Below, in pieces: positions 8,704-17,575 of a stretch of 64,000 nucleotides of DNA. The notes under the pieces were generated by a model. The model was not told the DNA's origin, did not search any database, and was given only the letters and a program-made list of their open reading frames with translations. How positions within the stretch are numbered: the stretch's first letter is position 1; each line of letters opens with the position of its first letter. The position numbers and the translations under genes are program-made. This DNA is from Treponema sp. (GTDB taxonomy: Bacteria; Spirochaetota; Spirochaetia; Treponematales; Treponemataceae), in assembly GCA_024402695.1 (NCBI GenBank), contig JAKSTG010000013.1:1-64000 (forward strand). The letters run 5' to 3'.

Positions 8704-10533
8704 TTATTTGATGTAGATAAAGAACTCGATGTTTCTGTTCTTTTCACGTTCGATATCGATTGTTTTCATGTTTTTTACAGAACCATATTCATGGAAGTCG
8801 AAACCGTAAGAGCCGAGACTTGAAAAAAGTTTGTCTTTATCAAGTTTGAAAGGACCTTTTAATGTATTGTTTTGATCTAAAGATATTTCGTAATCATATA
8901 AATCGATTGCTTCAATTTTATAATTTTCGTTGTTAAAGTATTCTTTACTTGATATAAAAAGAGTTGGTTTATCTGAATAACCTGCATTAATTAAAACTTG
9001 AGGAAATAAATTATAAACTTGATTAAAAACATCAGCATAAGTTTCAAAGTCACCGGTAAAATATCCATTTTCCCATAAGGCAGCACCAATTGCTTCTACG
9101 CCAATATATTTATTAGTTGCAATTTCATTTATAAAATTTATTCTAGCGTTTGTTGGTGCAAAATTTCTGAGAAAGAAAGCACCCATTGCATAAGTGTTTC
9201 CATATGTGATTAAAGTAGCCAATTGGTCATTATAATTATTATTCCAGTTATTAAAACCTAAACAATATCCATAATTAAAATAAGGAAGTCTTGAATTAAA
9301 TACACTTGATTGACTACCTTTGGGATCAATTTGATAACTAAGAATGTCTTCGCATGTCATGGCCATCATTTCTGTAAACCATGAAAGGTTTTCTCCATTA
9401 GCATTAAGTAAGACTTTATTTATGTAATTACACATATGAGTAAATTCATGTGCAAGAGTTGATTCACTGCTTCTTGTTCCTAATACTGTATCCATTTCAA
9501 GAAAATATGAATCAATATTAATCATTCTACATTGGTTTGAATAAGGATTATTCAAAAGATCACCTGAATAAAAATATCCACCAACTCCGTATCCAGATGA
9601 ATGATCATCAATAATATCATTTATAAAAATAACAATTTTATCATAATTATCTTTAAGAACTCCATTCAGTTTTGAACCAGATGTATCTGTAGATCCCATT
9701 ATTCCGATAACTTGAGAATAAATATCATCAAATCGATCGGCAATATTACGAATTGAGGTCATAGAAACTTTTTCGCCTTTTTTCAGAATCACAATATTTT
9801 TTCCATCTTTATTTATAGATACGTCTTCATAAAAAGTTTCATTTTTGGCTCGAAAAACAATACAATGCTCTCCTTCGTACATCAATTCACCTACTTTGGT
9901 TTCACCTTCTAATAGTAGAGCACCACCATTTTCAGTTGCTACGAAAAAATTCAGGTTATACTCTCCATTTTCATCAGTTTCAAATAAGTCTTTTGTTAGA
10001 AAAAAGCGTTCGCCTGAAGATCTACTTCTATTCGCAGCTTCTGTTAAATATTTTTCAGGATTTCTGTACATGTCTGCCGCAAATTCAGGAATCAAATTAG
10101 TCCCACCATTTTCATAAAATTTAAGAGGTTCGAAGGTTTCTGGTTCAACAGAAGAAGCAACCGGTGTGAAATTTGCATAAACCTCTTCATTTTCTAAACC
10201 CGAATAATTATTAGATGTATTCCATGTTATATTCTTTATATAGGCTTGTTTCTTCGCCTTAATAGACGAAGTGCCTTTATTAATCTGGTAAGTATAAAGC
10301 TGGCTTTCAGGATAATTTTTTGCAAGTTCAGAAACATCTACATGGAATTTTTCGATTTTATACAAACCTGGTTTTGTAATTTCCAATGAAGTATGATCAT
10401 CCGTATACTGAACCTGTCCCGGTTCATATTCAGCAATTTTTTTTGCTGCCTGGAACAGAAGATTACAGCTGGTTGCCATAATCGTGAGGGCACCAAGGGA
10501 ACAAGATGTTACTAATTTTGTTAACTTTTTCAT
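8704..10533 (-). CDS. M30-like zinc metallopeptidase lipoprotein (copy 2)
   Basis: 609 residues from the ATG at 10533; the in-frame ATG five codons upstream overlaps the ribosome site GGAGAG, which is correctly spaced (9 bases) for the start used here. The lipobox is ATSC (Cys23). STLAHEFTHMCN near residue 360 is the HExxH zinc site, followed by WFTEMMAMTCED and YGNTYAMGAFFLRNF, matching copy 1. The N-terminal half is diverged from copy 1. It is predicted to be an outer-envelope lipoprotein protease. The base composition is more AT-rich than in neighbouring housekeeping genes. Confidence 0.75.
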   Translation of the reverse strand: MKKLTKLVTSCSLGALTIMATSCNLLFQAAKKIAEYEPGQVQYTDDHTSLEITKPGLYKIEKFHVDVSELAKNYPESQLYTYQINKGTSSIKAKKQAYIKNITWNTSNNYSGLENEEVYANFTPVASSVEPETFEPLKFYENGGTNLIPEFAADMYRNPEKYLTEAANRSRSSGERFFLTKDLFETDENGEYNLNFFVATENGGALLLEGETKVGELMYEGEHCIVFRAKNETFYEDVSINKDGKNIVILKKGEKVSMTSIRNIADRFDDIYSQVIGIMGSTDTSGSKLNGVLKDNYDKIVIFINDIIDDHSSGYGVGGYFYSGDLLNNPYSNQCRMINIDSYFLEMDTVLGTRSSESTLAHEFTHMCNYINKVLLNANGENLSWFTEMMAMTCEDILSYQIDPKGSQSSVFNSRLPYFNYGYCLGFNNWNNNYNDQLATLITYGNTYAMGAFFLRNFAPTNARINFINEIATNKYIGVEAIGAALWENGYFTGDFETYADVFNQVYNLFPQVLINAGYSDKPTLFISSKEYFNNENYKIEAIDLYDYEISLDQNNTLKGPFKLDKDKLFSSLGSYGFDFHEYGSVKNMKTIDIEREKNRNIEFFIYIK

Positions 10534-10553
10534 ACAATTACTCTCCATATGTA

Positions 10554-13439
10554 TTATTTAGTAGTCATGTTAAGAACTCCGTCCCAATCATCTGAGACAG
10601 GATTTTCAATAAACTTTTTGCATCTTTCGGCAAAAATCAAAGCTGTATCATCTGGATAAACTTTGTCAGCCTTAATAAATAACTTTCCGGCTTCAATAAA
10701 GTTACGTTCAAGATACAGATCAAGGGCTGTATGGAACATATCGATTTCTTTAAGCTGTTCTACAGGCACTTCATCTTTAAAACCAATAATGTTATAAAGC
10801 TGAACCGGTGTTGCAATGTTAATTACACGAACCCGGTCAAGGCGGCGGAAAACAATCTTATTCTTGTTTTCTCCTGAGTCTGCTGCATTGAATGCAGCTT
10901 CAGAACAAAGAATCTTTGTTGCGTAGGCCTTGTTTACCCCTTCCAGGCGGCTTGTAAGGTTTACGTTGTGTCCCATCATTGTATAGTTCTTCTTCTTTTC
11001 AGACCCCATGTAACCTGCAACCATTTCGCCTGTATTTACACCAATTCGGGTGAAAATCTTTTTATCATTGGCTACCATGATTTTGAAAGCGTTATAAAGG
11101 TCATTATCCATGTCTTCCGGTTTTTCTTCCTGAGAAATCTTGTACATATTTTCATTCAGGATTTTTTCGGCTTGATTCATTTTAATAGCGGAAGCACAGG
11201 CTCTGAAAGCATGATCTTCGTAATGTTTTGGTGCACCAACAAGAGCAACAATAGCATCCCCTACATATTTGTCGATTGTACCGCCCTCGGCAAGGATAAT
11301 GTCAGAAAGAACTGTAAGATAGAAATTAAGCAGAGCAACCTGTTCTGCCGCATTCAAAAGTTCACTGAAGGCTGAAAATTTCTGAATGTCTGTGAAAATT
11401 GCAGACATCTCAAGCATTTCACCACCGAGCTTAAACTTGCTTGGATCATCAATAATTTCCTGAACAACTTCAGGAGAAGTACACTGACTGAAAGCGTCTG
11501 TAAGGAATTTCTTTTCTCTGTCTGATGAAATAAATCTGAAGATTACTCCGTAAAGGAAAATAGTAAGAAGATACAGAATTGACATCATCATAGGGAAATA
11601 GATATTGAACAGAATAAACAGCAGGATGTATACGGTTATAAGAACTGCTGTAATAATAGCGCTGATAGTATTGTGAAAAGCGTTTCTTTCTTTTGTTATG
11701 AAAAGAGGAACCAGGGAAACAATTACGGAGAATATGAAAATCCAGTACCAGCTGTAATGGTGAATGAAATTCTGCTCAAGAATTGTGTTCATTACGTTAG
11801 CGTGAATACCAACGTTTTCAAACTGTCTTACGAAAGGAACTGCACCAATATCAGTTGTGGCTGTAGCAGTGTTTCCTACAATACAGTAAGCACCGTTATA
11901 GTTCTTTTTGATTGTTTCAAAACGGTCTACATAACTTGTATAAGCTGTCTTTAAGTCTGCAATATCAGAAACAAGTGATTCTTTATATTCTGAGAATTCC
12001 TGTGCTTTATCCGGATAGTTTTCGATAAAGAAATCAAGAAGTTCCAGGGCTTCGGCTTCCAGTCCTGCATTAACAAACTCACCTACACTGTCGAAATATT
12101 GAGAACGTTTCCCGAAGTAATTGTCATATTGATATTGGGCAATACCGTCCTTAGCAGTTCCGTTTTCATCATAGCCTGTACAAAGGGAAAGAAGATAATC
12201 CCTGTCATCGAGAATCTCGTTATAAAAATCAAGAAGATCGTATGCTGCATCACAAACTGAAACCAGCTCTCCGTCCAGAGTCAAAAGTTCCATTGATGCT
12301 ATACCGGTCAAAAGACTTCGGATGTTATCTTCCCCTACATCAAGAAGTTTCAAATCCAGAAGTGATTCATATTTGAAAGATTCTTCAATCTGGCCGTGCC
12401 TCCAGTTGATTACGAAATAACCGTTCTGGTCCAGAGGAATCTTCAAATCTACAGGTTTGCCTGAATCAGGGAATTTTGCATCGTGAAGAATATAATAGTT
12501 TCCTTTTCTTGTTACGTGTGAAACCTGAAGATTGTCCAGAAGAGGTCCTACAGCAAGCTGAGGATAATAGGTTCCGTTCAGGTTATACATAAACTCCATA
12601 CGTCGTCTGATACCGTCATCATCAACTACAGAGTTAGTAAAGGAAGCTGATTTTGCATGAGACATGAAAAGTTCAAGAGTCGGACAGAAGCCAGGAACTT
12701 CCTTTCCTTCAAGTCTTGTTTCCTGATATTTATTTCCCTTAAGGATTTTATTATCAAGGTCAGTTACATTTTTACGGGCAATTCTCTTGTTCAGATAATC
12801 CATGTACTTTTGATCAGTCTTTATACCAAGATCACGCATGTTTACAGTTACATAAGTATTTCCAAAAAACTGGATTGCCTTTGCAAAGTAATCGTCATAG
12901 TCGTTGTAAATGTTATTTACGATATTGTCCTGAAGGGTTTCAAAAGACGGAACAATGTAGGAGTCCACCAGTTCCTGGGCAAGATCAGGAATCTCTTTTA
13001 CGGAATACCCGTTTTCTGGAGCTGTGGCAAGAGATGCTACCAGTTCCACAACATTGTTCAGATTTTCGTAAATGTTTTCTGAAATGATATCGCGGGCGTT
13101 TGATGAAACCCCTTTTGAAGTTGGCGAAAGGTATTCAATATCGAAAGACATGCTTTCGGCACCAAGTTCCTTCATACGGATAAGTGCGTCACCCATAATA
13201 TCACGGGTCCATGGCCATTCACCGAATTCTTCAATGGCTTTGTCGTCAATTTCAACAACAAGGACTTTTTCGTTTGCCGGGATTTCTTTTTTTAGTTTAA
13301 GAAGGAAGTCATAAAAACGGAAATCAAGGGTTTCCAAAAGACCAGGGATTCCGATTACACTGAAAAGAACAATGAATCCAATAAAGCCAAGAAGAAAGTT
13401 TCTGGCTTCTTTTTTATCTTTTATACCAAATTTTGCCAT
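10554..13439 (-). CDS. CHASE2-domain adenylate/guanylate cyclase
   Basis: 961 residues. One N-terminal membrane segment (about residues 14-34) precedes a large CHASE2 extracytoplasmic sensor (VLVVEIDDKAIEEFGEWPW and SMSFDIEYLSP are its typical motifs), then about three closely spaced membrane helices, then a class III nucleotidyl cyclase domain. The cyclase retains the metal-binding Asp residues in FTDIQKFS and DKYVGDAIVAL, and the NLTSRLE segment. CHASE2 is known as an uncharacterised extracellular sensor, so an external signal should set cAMP or cGMP synthesis. The two metallopeptidase lipoproteins and one small secreted protein follow at 20, 10 and 21 bases, suggesting one operon. The -10 box is 5 bases before the ATG. 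Confidence 0.85.
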   Translation of the reverse strand: MAKFGIKDKKEARNFLLGFIGFIVLFSVIGIPGLLETLDFRFYDFLLKLKKEIPANEKVLVVEIDDKAIEEFGEWPWTRDIMGDALIRMKELGAESMSFDIEYLSPTSKGVSSNARDIISENIYENLNNVVELVASLATAPENGYSVKEIPDLAQELVDSYIVPSFETLQDNIVNNIYNDYDDYFAKAIQFFGNTYVTVNMRDLGIKTDQKYMDYLNKRIARKNVTDLDNKILKGNKYQETRLEGKEVPGFCPTLELFMSHAKSASFTNSVVDDDGIRRRMEFMYNLNGTYYPQLAVGPLLDNLQVSHVTRKGNYYILHDAKFPDSGKPVDLKIPLDQNGYFVINWRHGQIEESFKYESLLDLKLLDVGEDNIRSLLTGIASMELLTLDGELVSVCDAAYDLLDFYNEILDDRDYLLSLCTGYDENGTAKDGIAQYQYDNYFGKRSQYFDSVGEFVNAGLEAEALELLDFFIENYPDKAQEFSEYKESLVSDIADLKTAYTSYVDRFETIKKNYNGAYCIVGNTATATTDIGAVPFVRQFENVGIHANVMNTILEQNFIHHYSWYWIFIFSVIVSLVPLFITKERNAFHNTISAIITAVLITVYILLFILFNIYFPMMMSILYLLTIFLYGVIFRFISSDREKKFLTDAFSQCTSPEVVQEIIDDPSKFKLGGEMLEMSAIFTDIQKFSAFSELLNAAEQVALLNFYLTVLSDIILAEGGTIDKYVGDAIVALVGAPKHYEDHAFRACASAIKMNQAEKILNENMYKISQEEKPEDMDNDLYNAFKIMVANDKKIFTRIGVNTGEMVAGYMGSEKKKNYTMMGHNVNLTSRLEGVNKAYATKILCSEAAFNAADSGENKNKIVFRRLDRVRVINIATPVQLYNIIGFKDEVPVEQLKEIDMFHTALDLYLERNFIEAGKLFIKADKVYPDDTALIFAERCKKFIENPVSDDWDGVLNMTTK

Positions 13440-13444
13440 AACCT

Positions 13445-13473
13445 ATTATATCATATTACAAGGATTTAGGCAA
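13445..13473 (-). promoter_or_regulatory. Promoter of the CHASE2 cyclase operon, probably leaderless
   Basis: On the minus strand TTGCCT and TATAAT are separated by exactly 17 bases. TATAAT ends 5 bases before the ATG, so transcription would start at or about the start codon. No Shine-Dalgarno sequence is possible in that space. Confidence 0.65.
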
Positions 13474-13504
13474 AAAATCAGGTTTTAGGAAATGAAATAA
13501 AACC

Positions 13505-14236
13505 CTATTCTGAAAGGATTTTGAAGGCTTCTTCTGCGGCTTTCTGTTCTGCGATTTTCTTTGAAGAACCTTTTACAGGAGAGAAAACTTTGTCCCCAAC
13601 TTTTACACGAACAGTAAAAATCTTTTCATGTTCAGGTCCCTTTGTATCAAGGAGTTCGTAAACAGGAGTGGATTTAAGTTTCTTTTGTGTAAGTTCCTGA
13701 AGAAGTGTTTTGAAATCTTTTGTCCCGGTCTGAAGAACTTTCTGGACTTCAGGTACAATAAAGGAAAGCACATACTTTTGAGCAGCATCAAAACCTGCTT
13801 CCAGAAAATATGCACCTATAACTGCTTCCATACAGTCTGCAAGAATAGCAGGCTTTTGTCTTCCGCCGGTAATTTCTTCTCCATGACCTAAGAGAAGGAG
13901 TTTGTCTATGCCAAGTTTTATTGCATTAGGAGCAAGAATCTTTTCTGAGACTACAACAGATTTGATTTTTGCCAGATCCCCTTCTTTTCTGTCAGTAAGA
14001 TTACTGAAAAGCCATGAGGCGGTTACGAGACCTAAAACACTGTCTCCAAGAAATTCAAGGCGTTCATTGTTCTCTCCGTATTCCGAAACAGGATATTTTG
14101 AAGTATCCAGTTCATTGGTTACACTTCTGTGACGAAAAGCCAGATCCAACAATTCCATATTGGTCATGTTGATTCCTGCTTTTTTACAGAATGAGAGAAG
14201 TTTTTCTTTTCTTTCGGAAGTGAATTTAAGTTTCAT
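13505..14236 (-). CDS. rnc: Ribonuclease III
   Basis: 243 residues with the RNase III signature NERLEFLGDSVLGLV (catalytic Glu/Asp) and a C-terminal double-stranded-RNA-binding domain (FKTLLQELTQKK... KIAEQKAAEEAFKIL). It cleaves double-stranded regions of rRNA precursors and mRNAs. It follows rpmF and acpP, the usual treponemal order, but a terminator-like hairpin ends only 12 bases before its ATG. I see no good ribosome site, just AAAGAA. Its expression must come from read-through or a promoter inside the hairpin region. Confidence 0.95.
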   Translation of the reverse strand: MKLKFTSERKEKLLSFCKKAGINMTNMELLDLAFRHRSVTNELDTSKYPVSEYGENNERLEFLGDSVLGLVTASWLFSNLTDRKEGDLAKIKSVVVSEKILAPNAIKLGIDKLLLLGHGEEITGGRQKPAILADCMEAVIGAYFLEAGFDAAQKYVLSFIVPEVQKVLQTGTKDFKTLLQELTQKKLKSTPVYELLDTKGPEHEKIFTVRVKVGDKVFSPVKGSSKKIAEQKAAEEAFKILSE

Positions 14237-14248
14237 ATAGTTCTTTGT

Positions 14249-14284
14249 AAAAAAAAAGACTTCCTGTAACTGGAAGTCTTTTTA
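14249..14284 (-). terminator. Terminator-like hairpin between acpP and rnc
   Basis: Read on the minus strand, a 10-bp stem (AAAGACTTCC/GGAAGTCTTT, 7-base loop) is followed by nine T. It is placed 18 bases after the acpP stop and 12 bases before the rnc ATG. Confidence 0.8.
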
Positions 14285-14302
14285 TATCAAGCAAGTAATA
14301 AC

Positions 14303-14542
14303 TTATTTGCTCTGTTCAGCTTTGATGAAGTCGTAAGCATCGCGAACTGTTTCGAATTCGTTTGCTTTTTCATCTGGAATGCTTACTCCGAGTTCACCTT
14401 CGATAGCGTAAACCAGTTCGTAAGTATCGAGACTGTCTGCTCCAAGGTCACCACGGAATGAAGAATCCAATGTGATTTTTGATTCATCAATGTCGAGTTT
14501 TTCAGCGATAAGCTTCTGGATTTTTTCGAATAATTCGTCCAT
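14303..14542 (-). CDS. acpP: Acyl carrier protein
   Basis: 79 acidic residues with the phosphopantetheine attachment motif GADSLDTYELVYAIE (Ser in DSL), and the C-terminal TVRDAYDFI typical of bacterial ACP. It carries growing acyl chains in fatty-acid synthesis in the cytoplasm. It lies 42 bases behind rpmF, with GGGGAAAAAAA upstream of the ATG. Confidence 0.97.
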   Translation of the reverse strand: MDELFEKIQKLIAEKLDIDESKITLDSSFRGDLGADSLDTYELVYAIEGELGVSIPDEKANEFETVRDAYDFIKAEQSK

Positions 14543-14584
14543 TTTTTTTCCCCTTTACTAAAAAGATTACTTGATTAGATCAAA

Positions 14585-14773
14585 TTAACCATTTACTTCT
14601 GGTGTGATAACCTGACGTCCGCGGTAGAAACCACATTTTGGACAAACTCTGTGAGACTGTACCAGGTTTCCGCAGTTAGAGCATTCTACGAGCTGTGGAG
14701 CCTTCAGTTTCATATTGATTGTCTGACGTCTTTTTGTAACGGCCTTTGATGTTTTCGATCTAGGTACTGCCAT
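14585..14773 (-). CDS. rpmF: 50S ribosomal protein L32
   Basis: 62 residues: the MAVPRSKTSK...RR start and four cysteines (CSNCG...CPKCG) forming the zinc ribbon found in the C+ version of L32. It belongs to the large ribosomal subunit. The gene heads the rpmF-acpP unit and has two promoters upstream and a GAGG ribosome site. Confidence 0.97.
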   Translation of the reverse strand: MAVPRSKTSKAVTKRRQTINMKLKAPQLVECSNCGNLVQSHRVCPKCGFYRGRQVITPEVNG

Positions 14774-14813
14774 ATATATAACCTCACTATATTTGTTCTG
14801 ATATAACTTGTTT

Positions 14814-14843
14814 ATAATACAACAATTCCAATCAGAGTGTCAA
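14814..14843 (-). promoter_or_regulatory. rpmF proximal promoter
   Basis: On the minus strand a perfect TTGACA -35 (14838-14843) and TATTAT -10 (14814-14819) are separated by 18 bases, giving a leader of roughly 30 bases to rpmF. Confidence 0.7.
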
Positions 14844-14844
14844 T

Positions 14845-14874
14845 ATTCTACAATATAAATTGAGTCTTTGTCAA
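14845..14874 (-). promoter_or_regulatory. rpmF distal promoter
   Basis: On the minus strand a second perfect TTGACA (14869-14874) and TAGAAT (14845-14850), again 18 bases apart. It is in tandem with the proximal promoter, 31 bases upstream. Confidence 0.7.
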
Positions 14875-14892
14875 ACACTTTTACAAAAAATG

Positions 14893-16893
14893 TCATTTTG
14901 AAAGGTCATTTTTTGGCCCCTTTTTCCGGGCTTTATGTGTACTGAATATAGTAAAGTTGAAGTTTTTCTCTATTTCCTTTCCTGGAGGCACCTGAAGATC
15001 CCAGAAAAGAGTTGAAACGTAGGTAATTCCAAGAGGAACCAAGTTTCCTGTATGGAGGTCAGGACGGTTGAAAACTATAGGATACGAACAGTATGAACAG
15101 TCTTCGTTTGGTTCAAAAGAAAACGAAATGCCGTTGGCTTCATCAGTAATCTGGGCCACGTTGATGTTAGGAACATAGCCTTTTGCAAAGATCTCTTTCG
15201 TAGCCTTTTCTGTGGCAACCTCGAAAGCTTCTGTATTTGTTGCAAGAAGGACCTTATATGCGCCTGAATTCTCTTCAGAAAAATCAATCTGTGCAAAATT
15301 AGATTCAACACAGAATTTTGCCTTAAGGTCTGAGTCACTTTCATTCTTCAGAATGTACTGAATATTCATTCCTGAAGAGTTGATAATGTATTTTTTAGTA
15401 ATTGTGACCATTTGTGACCCTAGAATTCCGCGGGCTTTAAAAAAAAGTTCATGCTGTTTAGCCGAAAATTTCACTTCCTCGTAAACAACTTTTGAGAAAA
15501 TACCGTCCCCTGCACTTTCCTGATTCAAATAAGCCTGGAACTGGTCTTCTGTAAACAAATGGTCAATAAAAAGACCTCTTTCATAACCGTCCGTAACTCC
15601 GTCAAAGGCGGCTTCTCTTGAATAATTGTCTGTGTAGTTACCGGTATTTTTTACACTCTGGAATTCCTGAACAGAACCACCTTTTAACCCGATACAGGCA
15701 AAATAGTCCTTCATACGGCAGATATATTCAGGTAAACCGTCATAGTTGTAATCAAAAGAAAGAACAGATTCCGTGTTTCCTGTAGATTCACGGATAATGT
15801 TTTCGGCTTCCATGAGTTTCTTGTAGGAATACTGTCTCTGACTTGTATTCTGGAAAGTGCAGATAAGTCCTTCCCCGTTCTGTCCCTGCCAAAGCTGTTC
15901 TTTTGCCAGTTTCTGGTGAGCTTTATCCTTGTTAGGCTGATTTACAAGCTGCGAAACGTAGAACATACGGTTATAAAGAGCACGGCTTCTTGGGTAAGTG
16001 TTCATGAAATCATAAACAGAATAGTTTCCGCTAAGACAGTTTTCGTTTACTGTATATGGCTTTTCTGTTATTGAATGAAGAATAGGACAGATTCCGGAAG
16101 AAATAAATGCCGGTATCTTCTGTGTATTAACCTTCGAATATTCAAGAATTGTTGAAAGAACAACATTTTCTGTTGATTTCAAAGCTTCAAGAAGTCCTGA
16201 AAACTTTGTAGCCAGGAGAACTTCTTTTAATTCCTGTTTAGTAAAGGCAATATTAACAATGTTTTTCTTATCAGAATAGAAACTGTTACCTTCCTGATTA
16301 GCTTTCTGAACTTTTTTGATCAGTTTTTTAAGGAAGTCTTCTGAAGATTCAGCAATAAAATCCTGTTTGAGAGAATCATTATAGAGGTAAATTTCGCGGG
16401 ATTTTCCAAGTTCGCTCATCTGTACAGGCAGATAACATCTTTTGCTTTCTGGAACCAGCTGTTCGCTGAAAAGAACATAGTCCATACCGCAGGAATTAAG
16501 AGTCTGCAGAAGTGATGAATCCCAAACATCATTGTAAAGACAAAGTCCTCTTGGAGCTTTACCAATACCATCACGGATTTCTGTTGTAAGGAGGTCAATC
16601 TGACCGTTACGGTCAGAAGGAAGAAGCAAAGGAAGAACAGGCTTGTAGAAAGCACCGCCGTAAACTTCACACTGGTTTCTTTTTACAAGTTCAGAAAGAA
16701 CTTTGAGGAATTCCTTTTTCTTTCTGAAAAAAGCCATTTCCGAACCGGAAAATGAGAAGGAAAAATGAAACTCTGGATTTTTGTTAAGAAATTTAATGAG
16801 TGGCTTTAAAAAGTCAACGTAGTATGATTCAAAAGAGTCATTATCGGCACATGAGAAGGAATTTAAACTGAAGCTTACGTATATTGATCCCAT
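14893..16893 (-). CDS. GH57-like protein, catalytic residues apparently lost
   Basis: 666 residues resembling family GH57 4-alpha-glucanotransferase/amylase: GGAFYKPVLPLLLPSDRNGQI-like motif near residue 100, a VWD segment near 148, ALYNRMFYVSQLV, LAKEQLWQGQNG, and a C-terminal beta domain like DUF1926. In the GH57 enzymes I recall, the nucleophile Glu is in WLTERVW; here the matching segment reads LCLYNDVW with Asn. The acid/base Asp in FDDGEKFG seems replaced (IAFTKQELK). It may therefore be a non-catalytic glucan-binding or regulatory protein. It lies 63 bases behind the Rnf-like operon. There is no signal peptide and no Shine-Dalgarno. Confidence 0.7.
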   Translation of the reverse strand: MGSIYVSFSLNSFSCADNDSFESYYVDFLKPLIKFLNKNPEFHFSFSFSGSEMAFFRKKKEFLKVLSELVKRNQCEVYGGAFYKPVLPLLLPSDRNGQIDLLTTEIRDGIGKAPRGLCLYNDVWDSSLLQTLNSCGMDYVLFSEQLVPESKRCYLPVQMSELGKSREIYLYNDSLKQDFIAESSEDFLKKLIKKVQKANQEGNSFYSDKKNIVNIAFTKQELKEVLLATKFSGLLEALKSTENVVLSTILEYSKVNTQKIPAFISSGICPILHSITEKPYTVNENCLSGNYSVYDFMNTYPRSRALYNRMFYVSQLVNQPNKDKAHQKLAKEQLWQGQNGEGLICTFQNTSQRQYSYKKLMEAENIIRESTGNTESVLSFDYNYDGLPEYICRMKDYFACIGLKGGSVQEFQSVKNTGNYTDNYSREAAFDGVTDGYERGLFIDHLFTEDQFQAYLNQESAGDGIFSKVVYEEVKFSAKQHELFFKARGILGSQMVTITKKYIINSSGMNIQYILKNESDSDLKAKFCVESNFAQIDFSEENSGAYKVLLATNTEAFEVATEKATKEIFAKGYVPNINVAQITDEANGISFSFEPNEDCSYCSYPIVFNRPDLHTGNLVPLGITYVSTLFWDLQVPPGKEIEKNFNFTIFSTHKARKKGPKNDLSK

Positions 16894-16901
16894 AAAGATT
16901 T

Positions 16902-16918
16902 ACTGTCTGAAAGACAGT
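16902..16918 (-). promoter_or_regulatory. Short hairpin before the GH57-like gene
   Basis: Perfect ACTGTCT/AGACAGT stem with a 3-base loop, 8 bases before the ATG, with no T-run. It could affect initiation of translation or mark the end of the Rnf-like transcript. Confidence 0.4.
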
Positions 16919-16956
16919 TATACGGCTTCCCACCCTTTTGCCGAAAAATAACTCCC

Positions 16957-17574
16957 TTACTTTTTTAAACTTATTTTCCTAAGTAGTTTATACCATTGTT
17001 TCCATATTTTAAAGTCCTTTTTTTCAGGTCTTTGGATATTCTCTTCTTTTTTGTTATGGCTGCAGCCAGTCAGGTCTGGATCCCGGTTTGAACAGACAAG
17101 ATGCGAATTAACGTCTTTATCTATCATTCGGATAATTCCTTTAGGACAGCTTTTTACGCACAAACCACAACCAATACAAAGATTGGAAACTATAGCTGTA
17201 TGATTCTTAATGAAAATTGCTTCCTGAGGACAAGATTTTACACAATCTCCAAGTCCTATACAAGCAAACGGACACTTGTTTCCTGAATGGAATACTGCAT
17301 TGGCAACAAGACAAGATTGTCCCGGGTTGAACTTTAAGAACTCAACATTTATATCCTTTTCAGAAGAACACATTACAAAAGCTCTTTTTTCGCTTCCCGG
17401 AATTTCGTCTTCCTTAGGAATAACATAATTTAACTCAATATCTGAAAATACAGGATCTTCAGGAATTTCTGAATCACTTTTGGATGAAGGAAGCAAGGTG
17501 AAAAACAAAAAGTAAAGTAAAAGCGCAAGACCGAGGGTCAGAAGGATTAAAAGAAACCATGCAAGAACAGTCAT
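16957..17574 (-). CDS. rnfB: RnfB-like ferredoxin subunit, shortened
   Basis: 205 residues with one N-terminal membrane helix (residues 3-26), as in RnfB. Two 4Fe-4S motifs follow: CPFACIGLGDCVKSCP and CIGCGLCVKSCP, matching the clostridial-type RnfB core (LGLGTCVRACPF...). The usual N-terminal cluster (CGxCGYPGC...C) is absent: that region holds no such cysteine set. The C-terminal extra clusters of acetogen RnfB are absent too. In canonical Rnf, RnfB takes electrons from ferredoxin. The start has GGAGGAAG upstream and is 1 base behind rnfA. The strong ribosome site argues against a pseudogene. Confidence 0.8.
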   Translation of the reverse strand: MTVLAWFLLILLTLGLALLLYFLFFTLLPSSKSDSEIPEDPVFSDIELNYVIPKEDEIPGSEKRAFVMCSSEKDINVEFLKFNPGQSCLVANAVFHSGNKCPFACIGLGDCVKSCPQEAIFIKNHTAIVSNLCIGCGLCVKSCPKGIIRMIDKDVNSHLVCSNRDPDLTGCSHNKKEENIQRPEKKDFKIWKQWYKLLRKISLKK

Positions 17575-17575
17575 A

